Shown: positions 26,451-33,601 of the stretch, one piece after another
Numbering within the stretch: the first letter of the stretch is position 1
How the letters are laid out: each line of letters opens with the position of its first letter
Source: Rikenellaceae bacterium
Lineage (GTDB): Bacteria > Bacteroidota > Bacteroidia > Bacteroidales > Rikenellaceae
Reading direction: 5' to 3'
Assembly: GCA_017936385.1 (NCBI GenBank)
Contig: JAGBFQ010000030.1
Span: forward strand, 1-34,471
DNA length: 34,471 nt
Translations under genes and position numbers: made by a program
Notes under the pieces: generated by a model
The model's database searches: none
What the model saw: the letters and a program-made list of their open reading frames with translations, nothing else
What the model was told of the DNA's origin: nothing

Positions 26451-27344
26451 TTAATTTATATCAACCAAACAACCCATTTGCTGTATTACTTTTGGTTCTA
26501 TTGATGTCATATATCCTCCCATTGGAGTAAATGTCATTTCTCCAAAAAATAAGTGACCTTGCACCTCATAAAAATCCACTCTCACAAATGGATGGTTTTC
26601 TGATAGTATAGCTGCTGACTTTATCATTTTAGATAAATTTATAGGAGCTTTTATTTGTACTGATTGGACATAGTGATTAAGATTAATCATATTAGGCAAT
26701 AAACGCCACTCAATATCATAGAAACCAACATCTTTTTTCCCTACAGTACGATTCGCACACACCAATATAGAGTGTGGTTTCCCATTCAAACAGAAAACTT
26801 TATAATCAACCAACGAGGACGAATTCTCATTATCATTTATCAACAACTCTTCTGCAATAATTAGAGGTTTAATCTTCAAATAGTGAGGTTCTACCGTATC
26901 CAAACCAAATTTAACTTTCAACCATTTATTAAGTTTTTTTCGGGTTGCATTAATATCTAACTTTGATTTATCCTCAACTACGATAATAGTTCCACATCCA
27001 TGATTGGTTTTCAACACAAACTGATTAGGTAATTTATCAAAATCGATATCATTAGCATTTTCCCACACGCCATATAAATCGACCAATATATCTGCCAACC
27101 CTTTTTCCACGACATATTCCCGAACCAAATATTTATCCGCTAACCTTGTCCATTCTGTCGTATCGTAATTAAATTTCATCCAATTAATTTTTTCATTCAA
27201 ATCTATGGGGTTTTCCCAATCTATATTTTTCCCCATTGCACCTCGATACATTTTATTAGCCATTACTTTAGGGAACAACCGAACACCTATACCCCAGTAA
27301 ATTCTAAGCAAAAATCGTTTTACATTTTTAATCAACTTATTCAT
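26451..27344 (-). CDS. TupA-like ATP-grasp protein
   Basis: This 297-aa protein belongs to the ATP-grasp group named after TupA of teichuronopeptide biosynthesis and often annotated as a glycosyltransferase. Visible marks are the N-terminal INWMKFNYDTTEW and ADKYLVREYVVEKGL, the nucleotide-binding FVLKTNHGCGTIIVVEDK, IIAEELL, and the metal-site FVRVDFYEVQG ... GEMTFTPMGGYM. ATP-grasp enzymes join a carboxylate to an amine through an acylphosphate, so attachment of an amino acid or similar group to the sugar polymer is possible, perhaps on the carboxyl of the glucuronate made by the adjacent Ugd. That last link is inference. AT-rich; 21 bases after ugd. Confidence 0.82.
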   Translation of the reverse strand: MNKLIKNVKRFLLRIYWGIGVRLFPKVMANKMYRGAMGKNIDWENPIDLNEKINWMKFNYDTTEWTRLADKYLVREYVVEKGLADILVDLYGVWENANDIDFDKLPNQFVLKTNHGCGTIIVVEDKSKLDINATRKKLNKWLKVKFGLDTVEPHYLKIKPLIIAEELLINDNENSSSLVDYKVFCLNGKPHSILVCANRTVGKKDVGFYDIEWRLLPNMINLNHYVQSVQIKAPINLSKMIKSAAILSENHPFVRVDFYEVQGHLFFGEMTFTPMGGYMTSIEPKVIQQMGCLVDIN

Positions 27345-27365
27345 TGTCTAACTAATTTAATTGTA

Positions 27366-28679
27366 CTAATCTCTTCCAAACAAATCGCGGGTGTAAACTT
27401 TACCCCTTACATCATCAAGTGAAACATCATAGCGGTTGGCAATAATTGCCTGCGAGCGGAGTTTGAATTCCGCCAAGTCATTCACAACCTGGCTGCCGAA
27501 GAATGTATCTCCATCTTGAAGCGTCGGTTCATAAATAATTATGGTTGCTCCTTTGGCCTTGATACGTTTCATAATGCCTTGAATAGCACTTTGACGGAAA
27601 TTATCGGAATTTGACTTCATCGTCAAACGATAAACACCCACCACTACATTTTGCTCCACTGCCTTATCCCAGTCGCTCGAGCCTACATAGTATCCCGCCT
27701 TTGCCAAAACCTGGTCGGCAATGAAATCCTTGCGCGTACGGTTACTCTCAACGATAGCCGACATCATATTCTGTGGCACATCCTGATAGTTTGCCAAAAG
27801 CTGCTTGGTATCCTTAGGCAAACAGTAGCCGCCATAACCGAACGACGGATTATTGTAGTGCGTGCCGATGCGTGGGTCGAGTCCTACGCCCTCGATAATC
27901 GCTTGAGTATCCAAGCCCTTCATCTCGGCGTATGTATCAAGTTCATTGAAATAGCTTACACGCAAAGCCAAATAAGTGTTTGCAAACAATTTGACAGCCT
28001 CAGCCTCCTTCAATCCCATAAATAACACGGGGATATCCTCTTTTAATGCGCCCTGCTTAAGCAACTCAGCGAAGATGTGAGCGGCCTCTGCCAAATGATT
28101 GCCTGCAATAGCTTTGATAGCCTTGTTCTCCTCATCAAACTCCTCAATCATCTTGGGATAGCCCACGATGATGCGGCTTGGATAGAGATTGTCATAGAGA
28201 GCCTTGCTCTCACGCAAGAATTCGGGAGAGAAAAGCAGACGGAACTTGCGAGTAGCCTCCCAGCCCATCTCCTTAAACTTCTTGGCATACTTCACATACA
28301 GCGAGCGACAATAACCAACAGGGATGGTACTCTTTATAATCATCGTAGCCTCGGGATTAACCTCCAAAACAAGGTCTATCACATCCTCAATATGGTGAGT
28401 GTCAAAGAAATTTTTCTGCGGGTCGTAATTCGTGGGAGCTGCGATTACAACAAACTCAGCATCCTTATATGCCTCTTTGCCATCAAGTGTTGCTCGCAGA
28501 TTGAGCTTTTTCTCTGCAAGATATTTCTCAATATATTCATCTTGGATAGGCGAGATTCGATTATTTATTTTCTCAACCTTTTCGGGTACTACGTCTACTG
28601 CCACAACTTCGTTGTATTGCGACAGCAGCGTAGCAATCGACAAACCGACATAGCCGGTTCCTGCTACTGCGATTTTCAT
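27366..28679 (-). CDS. ugd: UDP-glucose 6-dehydrogenase
   Basis: This enzyme oxidises UDP-glucose twice with NAD to UDP-glucuronic acid. From ATG 28679 the protein is 437 aa, beginning [16 protein letters not shown], the NAD-binding turn. [20 protein letters not shown] and the active-site cysteine C286 in [16 protein letters not shown] are clear, and the C-terminal UDP-binding domain ends [12 protein letters not shown]. The reading frame is open for 31 more codons upstream, but the NAD motif must lie at the N-terminus, so the internal ATG is the start. It is the first enzyme gene after upxY (137-base gap) and the first sugar gene transcribed. A UDP-ManNAc dehydrogenase is the main alternative; the length and [13 protein letters not shown] pattern favour UDP-glucose. 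Confidence 0.92.
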   Translation of the reverse strand: MKIAVAGTGYVGLSIATLLSQYNEVVAVDVVPEKVEKINNRISPIQDEYIEKYLAEKKLNLRATLDGKEAYKDAEFVVIAAPTNYDPQKNFFDTHHIEDVIDLVLEVNPEATMIIKSTIPVGYCRSLYVKYAKKFKEMGWEATRKFRLLFSPEFLRESKALYDNLYPSRIIVGYPKMIEEFDEENKAIKAIAGNHLAEAAHIFAELLKQGALKEDIPVLFMGLKEAEAVKLFANTYLALRVSYFNELDTYAEMKGLDTQAIIEGVGLDPRIGTHYNNPSFGYGGYCLPKDTKQLLANYQDVPQNMMSAIVESNRTRKDFIADQVLAKAGYYVGSSDWDKAVEQNVVVGVYRLTMKSNSDNFRQSAIQGIMKRIKAKGATIIIYEPTLQDGDTFFGSQVVNDLAEFKLRSQAIIANRYDVSLDDVRGKVYTRDLFGRD

Positions 28680-28816
28680 ATTTTCTGTATTATTTGACTT
28701 TAGCAACAACGCGCAAGACTCGCAAATCCACGAAATACAACAACGCATCAGAAACACCAAGGCGTCTGACAACTCTTTTTTCGATTTGCTTTTGCGTATT
28801 TGTTGGTTTCAGAAAC

Positions 28817-29422
28817 TTATTCCACTCTTTCGAGGTACCCTTTCGGGATGTAGGCCAATGCCACGGCCGCGACACCTTCGATGGCCACAATCAGCCGCTT
28901 TGCTCCATGTACGCGTGCAACATAACCCTCGGCTCCCTTGAAAACACCGTCCGTAACACGCACCCTATCACCTTGAGCAAGAGCCGCATCTACACTCTCA
29001 ACCTTATCTGCCCCCGCACGGGTCACCAGCATAAACACATCCATTTCGTGGTCGGAGATTTCGGCCGGTACATTTGTTCCGGGACGACGATATGCCGTCG
29101 CACTAATCATGTTATCTTTACTCAAACGCTCCACATAACACGCCGTGGCACGCACAAATACAAGCGATGCTATTAACGGTTGACGCACGATTGTTGTTCG
29201 GCCGAATACGCTCTTTTCAACCAATCGGGTAGGCACATAACTTTCGTATCCGCTTCTTTCGATTTCGGCCAACACTGCCGACGAACGATTTTGAAACACC
29301 CTCAATGCATACCATTTAAGCTCTTCGGCCGCTCCAAGCACACAACCGCTCGCCGTCTCGTCATCAGACAAGGCAACGACACAAGTCGCTTTTTCCGAAT
29401 TTGTGGATTCAATGGTAGACAT
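28817..29422 (-). CDS. UpxY-family transcription antiterminator (NusG-like)
   Basis: This is a paralogue of NusG that, in Bacteroides, binds RNA polymerase near the start of its own capsule operon and prevents early termination. From ATG 29422 it has 201 aa. A 34-residue non-conserved leader precedes the NGN domain (KWYALRVFQNRSSAVLAEIE, then YESYVPTRLVEKS and PLIASLVFVRAT). The KOW domain lies at residues ~151-175 (GDRVRVTDGVFKGAEGYV), ending AYIPKGYLERVE. An in-frame TTG 30 bases upstream is the alternative start. It is the first gene of the operon behind a ~310-nt leader, the position expected for UpxY. No UpxZ-like gene follows; only 137 non-coding bases separate it from ugd. Confidence 0.9.
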   Translation of the reverse strand: MSTIESTNSEKATCVVALSDDETASGCVLGAAEELKWYALRVFQNRSSAVLAEIERSGYESYVPTRLVEKSVFGRTTIVRQPLIASLVFVRATACYVERLSKDNMISATAYRRPGTNVPAEISDHEMDVFMLVTRAGADKVESVDAALAQGDRVRVTDGVFKGAEGYVARVHGAKRLIVAIEGVAAVALAYIPKGYLERVE

Positions 29423-29733
29423 GGCAGGAATTCGGACGGGCAAACCACCCAATCAAAAGAAACATGTCGCATCCATACACCCTCTTTTCCCTCGCACAAC
29501 CCACAAAGTCGCACGCAGCAATCAAGAAGCAAGGCCGCTAACCCAAGCCAAACACTCCCCCGACAAGGCACTCACACTTAACATTTTCGCAGAGCATTTC
29601 GACACGCCCTATCACCAACAAATGCCACAGGTTCAGTATGTTTGCTTTCGTTCGGCACCCGGAATGTTACGACACACGCAACAAGAGCCGTATGCTTCTG
29701 TGCTTCAGGTCCAAGAGATGGACGGATACAACA
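29423..29733 (-). promoter_or_regulatory. Long untranslated leader of the polysaccharide operon
   Basis: The transcript from the promoter at 29740-29771 should carry about 310 nt before the upxY ATG. In Bacteroides such leaders are where UpxY acts and where transcription otherwise stops early. I see no strong hairpin with a T-run; the best pairing is a weak GCATTT/AAATGC stem around 29602-29634. No RNA gene or conserved small reading frame is recognised here. The remaining bases up to 29862 hold the promoter and an unremarkable spacer before the divergent DUF4251 gene. Confidence 0.6.
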
Positions 29734-29739
29734 CACCTG

Positions 29740-29771
29740 CAAATGTAAACATTTTAATCAAGACCACCAAA
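29740..29771 (-). promoter_or_regulatory. Promoter of the 18-gene polysaccharide operon
   Basis: The minus strand has TTTG (29768-29771), 20 bases, then TACATTTG (29740-29747), a full match to the Bacteroidetes consensus. It points towards upxY. I looked for the flanking inverted repeats of invertible capsule promoters and found none, so this one appears fixed in orientation. Confidence 0.85.
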
Positions 29772-29862
29772 GAAATATCTACTTTTTTGCCCGCGACACA
29801 TCCGCATCAATAGGGCTGTGGCTCATGTTTTGCATTGGAGTTGCTAACAAAACTTTGCTGAC

Positions 29863-30414
29863 ATGAAACGATTACTTTTCACACTTGCCGCATCGTTTCT
29901 GACATTTGGAGGAGCGGCGGCGCAATCTCAAACTTCACGAACGGGCTCTCCCGACGAAAGTCACAGCCAACGGCGTCAGGAGCGAATCGAACGTCGGGCA
30001 GCACGAACAGCCGAGTACATTCACTATGTTGATTCGTTGGTCGAGGCGCGCAGTTTTTCGTTCATCCCGCTCACCTTCCAGATGCAGCCCGCAGGCTCGC
30101 TTAACCAAATCACAAACACGGGTTACGAGCTCAACTTCTACCCCTCGTGGACAGACGTCTATCTACCTTACATCAAGGGCATTACGCCACCATACTACTT
30201 CACGGTCATCAACTACGCGCTACCCAAAGTGGATGGTTACCAAGCCATACGCACACCCTCGGGTTGGAAGGTGACGTTCAGCAGTTCGATGTTCTCGGCC
30301 AACACTTACAATTTCGAGCTGGACATCATCTCGGCAACGGGCAGTTGCACGCTGACCATCGCAACGCCACTCTACAACACAGTGCAATATTCCGGCCAGC
30401 TATACAGAAATTAA
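29863..30414 (+). CDS. DUF4251-like exported protein
   Basis: This 183-aa protein has a clear N-terminal signal peptide (MKRLLFTLAASFLTFGGAAAQ, cleavage near residue 21), so it is secreted or periplasmic. A charged, arginine/glutamate-rich stretch follows (about residues 35-55). The rest resembles the Bacteroidetes DUF4251 domain: FSFIPLTFQMQPAG, then TDVYLPYIKGITPPYY, and a beta-rich end (SGWKVTFSSSMF, GSCTLTIATPLYN). The family has no known function. It is divergent from the polysaccharide operon across about 440 bases with no clear promoter of its own, and is followed 14 bases later by a strong terminator, so it is a single-gene unit. Confidence 0.8.
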   Translation: MKRLLFTLAASFLTFGGAAAQSQTSRTGSPDESHSQRRQERIERRAARTAEYIHYVDSLVEARSFSFIPLTFQMQPAGSLNQITNTGYELNFYPSWTDVYLPYIKGITPPYYFTVINYALPKVDGYQAIRTPSGWKVTFSSSMFSANTYNFELDIISATGSCTLTIATPLYNTVQYSGQLYRN

Positions 30415-30427
30415 TCTCAGCGCAGGC

Positions 30428-30472
30428 GCGTCCGCAAGATTAAAAGCCTTGCGGACGCATTTCTTTTTTTTT
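30428..30472 (+). terminator. Intrinsic terminator after the DUF4251 gene
   Basis: The arms GCGTCCGCAAG (30428-30438) and CTTGCGGACGC (30448-30458) pair perfectly around a 9-base loop, followed by ATTTC and a run of nine or more T. This is a textbook rho-independent terminator. Its T-run ends in the TTTG that serves as the -33 element of the next promoter. Confidence 0.95.
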
Positions 30473-30501
30473 GGAAAACTCCGAAAATATTCATACATTT
30501 G
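30470..30501 (+). promoter_or_regulatory. Promoter of the MBL hydrolase-beta-helix operon
   Basis: TTTG (30470-30473), 20 bases, then TACATTTG (30494-30501) match the Bacteroidetes consensus fully. The -33 box is made from the end of the T-run of the preceding terminator. Transcription should begin near 30507, about 23 bases before the ATG. Confidence 0.85.
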
Positions 30502-30529
30502 GACAAGAATAACCTAAAAAAACGACACC

Positions 30530-31228
30530 ATGACAACACAAGCCAACCCCACCGACAGCTACATTACTGCGTCGGGCAAAGAGCTGACTTTCACTTTTTT
30601 TGCACACTCCACCATGGCCATTGATTTCGACGGTCGCCGTATCTACAACGACCCCGTTGCGGGATTTCTGGGTGACATCGAATCTCTCCCTGCGGCCGAC
30701 GCCATGCTTATAGGTCACCACCACTACGACCACATGGAGGTTGAGGCTGTAGAAGCCCTGCGCGGTGAGAGTTGCACCATACTTTGCGATGTAACAACGG
30801 CCTCGATGCTGCCCGAGGGTTGGGCCACAGCCCTGCGTCCCGGCGACACCGCAAAATTAGGAGATATTGAGGTGACAACTCTGCCGGCCTACAATAGTTC
30901 AGAGGGTCGCACCGATTTCCACCCGCAAAGTCGCGGTGACTTGGGATGGCTGCTCAATATCGACGGGCTGCGCATATACATCGCAGGCGACGGCGAACCC
31001 ACGCCGGAGATGCTCGCCCTGCGCGACATTGACATCGCGTTCTTACCTGTCAATCAGCCGTATACAATGACCGAGGAGCAGGCTTCGGAGGTCCTTCACG
31101 CCATTCATCCCCGCGTGTTCTACCCCTACCACTACGGCCAAGTGGAACACCGCACAGACCTTGAGCTTTTGCGTCGCCTGACCTCCGACATCGAGGGCAT
31201 GGAGATGCGCATCCGCCCCATGGAGTAG
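30530..31228 (+). CDS. Metallo-beta-lactamase-fold hydrolase (UlaG-like)
   Basis: This 232-aa cytoplasmic metal-dependent hydrolase is of the MBL superfamily, in the branch that includes UlaG lactonase. The metal-binding HxHxDH motif is H63, H65, D67, H68 in IGHHHYDHME; the early histidine in FFAHSTMAIDF, the aspartate in IYIAGDGEPTPEM and the late histidine in VFYPYHYGQ complete the usual set. There is no signal peptide. Substrate is unknown; many close relatives are simply called MBL-fold metal-dependent hydrolases. It has its own strong promoter and is followed after 13 bases by a secreted beta-helix protein, with which it is probably co-transcribed. Confidence 0.88.
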   Translation: MTTQANPTDSYITASGKELTFTFFAHSTMAIDFDGRRIYNDPVAGFLGDIESLPAADAMLIGHHHYDHMEVEAVEALRGESCTILCDVTTASMLPEGWATALRPGDTAKLGDIEVTTLPAYNSSEGRTDFHPQSRGDLGWLLNIDGLRIYIAGDGEPTPEMLALRDIDIAFLPVNQPYTMTEEQASEVLHAIHPRVFYPYHYGQVEHRTDLELLRRLTSDIEGMEMRIRPME

Positions 31229-31241
31229 AGAACTCAGAGCC

Positions 31242-32468
31242 ATGATAAAGAAGATTTTAGGCCTTATCATTGCAGCCGCGTGGTCGTTGGCTGTCGGAGC
31301 ACAACCCATGAAGAGTATCCAAGAGTTTGGGGTGTTGCCCACGAACTCGCCCGAGGTGAACCGTGCAAACCTACAACGAGCCATTGACGAGTCCTCGCGC
31401 TCAGGCTCGGCGCTCTATGTCGAACCTACCGAAAAGGGCTACCCCATGTCTGCCGGCATTGTGCTCAAGCAAAACGTTTCTCTCATCGGCGCACACGGTC
31501 CCGTAGGTCGCGGAACAGCCAATATCGAGCGTACTGCCCCCGTCGGCTCATTATTTGTAATCACCGATAACTCAGAGGTTTTCATCACCGTGGAGTCGGC
31601 CACACAGATTCGTGGCATACAGTTCTACTACCCCGAGCAGAGCCACACGGATGCCTCGAAAATCATCGTCTACCCGGCCACAATTCGGGTGAGCCAGACC
31701 CAAAAAGTCGAGGGTGTAACACTCTCGTCGCTAACTTTCTTTGGGGAGTATCAGGCGATGGATTTTCGCGCCAATCCGCGTTTCCCGTGCGAGCAGATTC
31801 TCTTTGAACACTGCTATGGCTATCCGCTGGGTGGTGAGTTTATCAGCATTGACTATTGTTATGACATTCCGCGCATACTGCACTGTCACGTCAACCCCGC
31901 CAATATGCGTCGTTTTGGGCGCTCTTTTGGGCGTAGCGTCATTGATTCGGTGGTTGCGCGCCCTACCTTCTCGTTCGCTATCGACCACACTGATAATGCC
32001 CAACTGATGGATGTCTTCACGTTTGGTGTTCACGGCGGCATACTCCTCGGCGAACACAGCTACGGCCAGCTGACAAACTTCAACCTCGATTGTGTCAGCG
32101 TGGGAATCCACAAAAAGGGAGCCTCGACCTTCAACCGTAATTGGCAGATTGCACAAGGCTCCATTATAGCCAATGTCCGTGGATGTGCCGAAGCAATCCA
32201 CCCCATCATCATCGAGGGACAAGGACACACGGCAATTAGTAATGTCGAGGCCTTTTCGGGCAAGAATGGCGCACTGACTACGGACGGATACTCGGATGAC
32301 GTGGTGCTTGTACGCGGCAACCAACCGCTCACGGTGTCGCTATATGGCTGCCGAATGCGCAACTATCGTTCGGCTGACCCCATAACGGTCGAGAATCCGC
32401 AAGCCCGCATCTGTGCTGTTGCCTGTGTCGACAATGCCGAGCAGTTTTTCTCGCAGCCCGCCAAATAG
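31242..32468 (+). CDS. Secreted parallel beta-helix protein (pectate-lyase-like fold)
   Basis: This 408-aa exported protein begins with a signal peptide (MIKKILGLIIAAAWSLAVGAQ). The first domain starts SIQEFGVLPTNSPEVNRANL followed by QRAIDESSRSGSALYV, the standard opening of right-handed beta-helix proteins of the pectate lyase 3/GH28-like type. GIVLKQNVSLIGAHGPVGRG and many short hydrophobic strands follow (VEGVTLSSLTFFG, MDVFTFGVHGGILLGE, TAISNVEAFSGKNGALTT). I cannot point to a catalytic aspartate pair of a known glycosidase family, so whether it cleaves a polysaccharide or only binds one is open. It is second in the operon with the MBL hydrolase and ends 6 bases before the convergent TIGR04076 gene, with no hairpin between. 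Confidence 0.8.
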   Translation: MIKKILGLIIAAAWSLAVGAQPMKSIQEFGVLPTNSPEVNRANLQRAIDESSRSGSALYVEPTEKGYPMSAGIVLKQNVSLIGAHGPVGRGTANIERTAPVGSLFVITDNSEVFITVESATQIRGIQFYYPEQSHTDASKIIVYPATIRVSQTQKVEGVTLSSLTFFGEYQAMDFRANPRFPCEQILFEHCYGYPLGGEFISIDYCYDIPRILHCHVNPANMRRFGRSFGRSVIDSVVARPTFSFAIDHTDNAQLMDVFTFGVHGGILLGEHSYGQLTNFNLDCVSVGIHKKGASTFNRNWQIAQGSIIANVRGCAEAIHPIIIEGQGHTAISNVEAFSGKNGALTTDGYSDDVVLVRGNQPLTVSLYGCRMRNYRSADPITVENPQARICAVACVDNAEQFFSQPAK

Positions 32469-32474
32469 GGGAAT

Positions 32475-32777
32475 TTAGTCCATCACCTCGACGTAGAAAC
32501 TAACGGGACGGAAACCGTCGTTACACGACAGCATTGCCGAGTGGGGGTTGCGCATCCAACCGTCGAAAAAGTTGCCACCCCCAGCAGCCAACTCCTCAAC
32601 AAAGGGGCGCAGGCTCTCCCATGCACTCTCGCACAGCCCCTCGGGACGCAGACCCTTCTCCACAACAAAGGTTTGGCCAAGTTGTAGGTCGCAGGCGTGT
32701 TCAATGGGGTTCTCGAACTCGGCCATCAGGTCGGGATACTCGGTTCGTCGCATTACGGTAATTTTCACTCGTTTCAT
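32475..32777 (-). CDS. TIGR04076-family protein
   Basis: This 100-aa cytoplasmic protein matches the small family TIGR04076 by its overall pattern. It begins KRVKITVMRRTEYPDL, then shows CDLQLGQTFVVEKGLRPEGLC, CESAWESLRPFVEELAAGG and the ending NDGFRPVSFYVEVMD with a cysteine just before it. The conserved cysteines (in HACDL, GLCES, LSCND) may bind metal, but the family has no established function. It starts 4 bases after the alpha/beta hydrolase stop, so the two form an operon. Confidence 0.78.
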   Translation of the reverse strand: MKRVKITVMRRTEYPDLMAEFENPIEHACDLQLGQTFVVEKGLRPEGLCESAWESLRPFVEELAAGGGNFFDGWMRNPHSAMLSCNDGFRPVSFYVEVMD

Positions 32778-32781
32778 AGCT

Positions 32782-33519
32782 CTATTGTAGTATTATTTCG
32801 ATGCGTCGTGCAATCTCTTCGGGACATTCAATGAGCAGTTGGCCATGGTTCATCCCGCGGAACATCTCCACATGGGCTTTGGGGCATAGACGCAACAAAT
32901 GCCTTACTTGCGGACGAGCCACGAAAGCCTCCTTCGTTCCATACCAATAGTGAACATCGCCGCCACGAAGTGAACGTAGAGTACTCGCATACACTGACTT
33001 ATAGCCATCAAGCACAGCGCGACCACCACCCCATGGGTAGGTCTTGCGGCACTCGTCAAGCAGTACATCGAAGTAACGCGAGCCAAACACCCAACGCCAA
33101 AAGCCCCGCATGTAGAAACAACTCCAGACATTGGCGCATTGCAGATACCTCAACGGTCCCACAAGCCAGTGCGGCAAGGCAATGAGCGGAGCCGCATCCA
33201 TAATGGCGTGAGCCACCACTACTTCGTCACGTTCCAAAATGCGTGACAATATCTTTCCACCCATCGAAAGTCCATATATGCAATCCACGCGGCCATTATA
33301 GCGCTCGTTGATATGGTCAATAACTTGTGCGGCCTGGTGGTCAATCGTCGTGAACGAGGTACGCCGACCGAGTGTAAAGCCATCCACCTGCACCGCCACG
33401 ATATTGTAGTGACTTTTGAGGAGTTCGACAAGAGGCATAAAAATCTCATAAGACACTCCCAAACCGGGTATCAGCATCACCGTAGGCCGCTCGGAATTAT
33501 GAAATGTCACAAACTCCAT
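32782..33519 (-). CDS. Alpha/beta hydrolase
   Basis: This 245-aa soluble hydrolase has the alpha/beta fold. VMLIPGLGVSYEIF provides the oxyanion-hole turn, and the nucleophile elbow is GLSMGG with S85. The C-terminal GMNHGQLLIECPEE carries the likely catalytic histidine, and a cap region rich in tryptophan and tyrosine lies between (about residues 115-175). The substrate cannot be told from sequence; esterases, thioesterases and lipases all share these marks. It is transcribed leftwards from the palindromic promoter at 33546-33582 and followed 4 bases later by the TIGR04076 gene. Confidence 0.88.
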   Translation of the reverse strand: MEFVTFHNSERPTVMLIPGLGVSYEIFMPLVELLKSHYNIVAVQVDGFTLGRRTSFTTIDHQAAQVIDHINERYNGRVDCIYGLSMGGKILSRILERDEVVVAHAIMDAAPLIALPHWLVGPLRYLQCANVWSCFYMRGFWRWVFGSRYFDVLLDECRKTYPWGGGRAVLDGYKSVYASTLRSLRGGDVHYWYGTKEAFVARPQVRHLLRLCPKAHVEMFRGMNHGQLLIECPEEIARRIEIILQ

Positions 33520-33545
33520 AGTTCACTAACCATAAATTAGTTGCT

Positions 33546-33582
33546 CAAAGTTACACATAATTCCGAATTATGCGTAACTTTG
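33546..33582. promoter_or_regulatory. Divergent promoters inside a 37-bp near-perfect palindrome
   Basis: The left arm CAAAGTTACACATAATTC (33546-33563) and the right arm GAATTATGCGTAACTTTG (33565-33582) are inverted repeats with one mismatch in 18 around a single central base. Each outer end is a TAACTTTG -7 box, one reading left to the hydrolase gene (ATG 33519), one right to the methyltransferase gene (ATG 33602). Neither has a clear TTTG -33 box; that position is occupied by the opposite -7 box. Confidence 0.8.
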
Positions 33583-33601
33583 TAGAAAGATATCTGCAAT
33601 T

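Noticed and set aside
28690-28890. A 66-codon minus-strand frame filling the upxY-ugd gap, considered as a shortened UpxZ
   Set aside because: Its first third overlaps upxY in another frame, it has no UpxZ-like features I know, and it is too short; composition looks non-coding.
29403-29813. A 136-codon plus-strand frame in the upxY/DUF4251 spacer
   Set aside because: It overlaps upxY and its leader on the opposite strand, is rich in Thr, Gln and His without any domain pattern, and has no promoter.
29453-29862. Invertible (phase-variable) capsule promoter
   Set aside because: No pair of inverted repeats of useful length brackets the promoter at 29740-29771, and no serine or tyrosine invertase gene is in the window.
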